The notes under the pieces were generated by a model. That model saw only the letters and a program-made list of their open reading frames with translations. It made no database searches and was not told the origin of the DNA. Positions 5,287 through 5,500 of a DNA stretch of 5,500 nt are shown here, one piece after another. Location of the stretch: assembly GCA_016710585.1 (NCBI GenBank), contig JADJVN010000042.1:1-5500 (forward strand), read 5' to 3'. Origin of the DNA: Saprospiraceae bacterium. Its GTDB lineage: Bacteria; Bacteroidota; Bacteroidia; Chitinophagales; Saprospiraceae. Made by a program: the position numbers and the translations under genes. Each line of letters opens with the position of its first letter. The first letter of the stretch is position 1.

Positions 5287-5500
5287 ATGATGATTAAGTT
5301 TTGACTTCCTCAAAACGATATTTATTGTATTGATATCCATTTCATTCAATCTCTCTCTTTCTGCCCAATGCAATCGCATGGCAGATTCTCTCGAACTAGT
5401 GAAACTTTATAATTCACTCGATGGACCAAATTGGACTAATAAAACCAATTGGTTGGTGCCAGGAAAAAGTATTGATACTTGGTATGGGATTAAGTTGAAC
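5287..5500 (+). CDS. Secreted LRR-type protein, N-terminus only (partial, frame break near start)
   Basis: The open frame from 5303 to the window end reads DFLKTIFIVLISISFNLSLSAQ, split here as a hydrophobic signal peptide core followed by A-Q, then CNRMADSLELVKLYNSLDG and PNWTNKTNWLVPGKS. 'DSL.LV.LYNS.DG.NWTN.TNWL' is the standard opening of Bacteroidota secreted leucine-rich-repeat proteins, in which LRR repeats and often a T9SS tail follow. No start codon lies in this frame upstream: the likely starts ATG 5287 and ATG 5290 are one frame away and reach TGA at 5302. Removing one T from the run 5299-5302 joins them as MMIKFDFLK. Starting instead at the in-frame ATG of RMADS would lose the signal peptide. 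LRR domains usually bind proteins or glycans at the cell surface; the ligand is unknown. Confidence 0.75.

Overview
The window looks like an AT-rich chromosome segment from an environmental Bacteroidota bacterium, most likely Saprospiraceae-like. The evidence is: signal peptides ending in the A-Q pair common in this phylum; a C-terminal tail that reads as a type IX secretion (T9SS type A) sorting domain; a TAnnTTTG-type promoter box; and a final gene opening with the 'LYNSLDGPNWTNKTNW' signature of secreted leucine-rich-repeat proteins of this group. All genes are on the + strand. No RNA genes, CRISPR array or transposase were seen.

Layout. Positions 1-820 are non-coding repeat DNA: two tandem copies of a composite unit of about 365 bp (1-370 and 371-733) and a rearranged third copy (734-820). 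The units are built from small GC-rich palindromes, inverted repeats and hairpins. Positions 821-959 are AT-rich leader. Positions 960-1960 hold a secreted T9SS-type protein gene, restorable to about 334 residues but broken by six single-base indels and one in-frame stop. Its end is marked by a perfect 11-bp hairpin (1980-2007), followed by an outlying copy of the conserved repeat tail (2010-2069) and an inverted fragment of the repeat (2109-2125). Positions 2334-5172 encode an exported TPR-CHAT protein, about 946 residues when restored. It has at least eight TPRs, a helical linker and a C-terminal CHAT peptidase domain with its His and Cys intact. It is now split into two overlapping reading frames by one missing A near 3286-3288, and its C-terminus is shifted by one missing T near 5155-5157. 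Positions 5287-5500 are the beginning of a secreted LRR-type protein, cut by the window end, with a one-base problem in a T run just after its start codon.

How it fits together. All three genes encode exported proteins, so this looks like an envelope or extracellular gene neighbourhood rather than a cytosolic defence operon. Nothing in the window ties the CHAT protein to a CRISPR or gasdermin partner. The repeats flank the broken T9SS gene on both sides.

The most important caution is that almost every frame break in all three genes is a one-base change in a short homopolymer run, and restoring one base each time gives back a family-typical protein. This pattern favours homopolymer errors in a long-read assembly over real gene decay, so the genes should not be called dead until the reads are checked.
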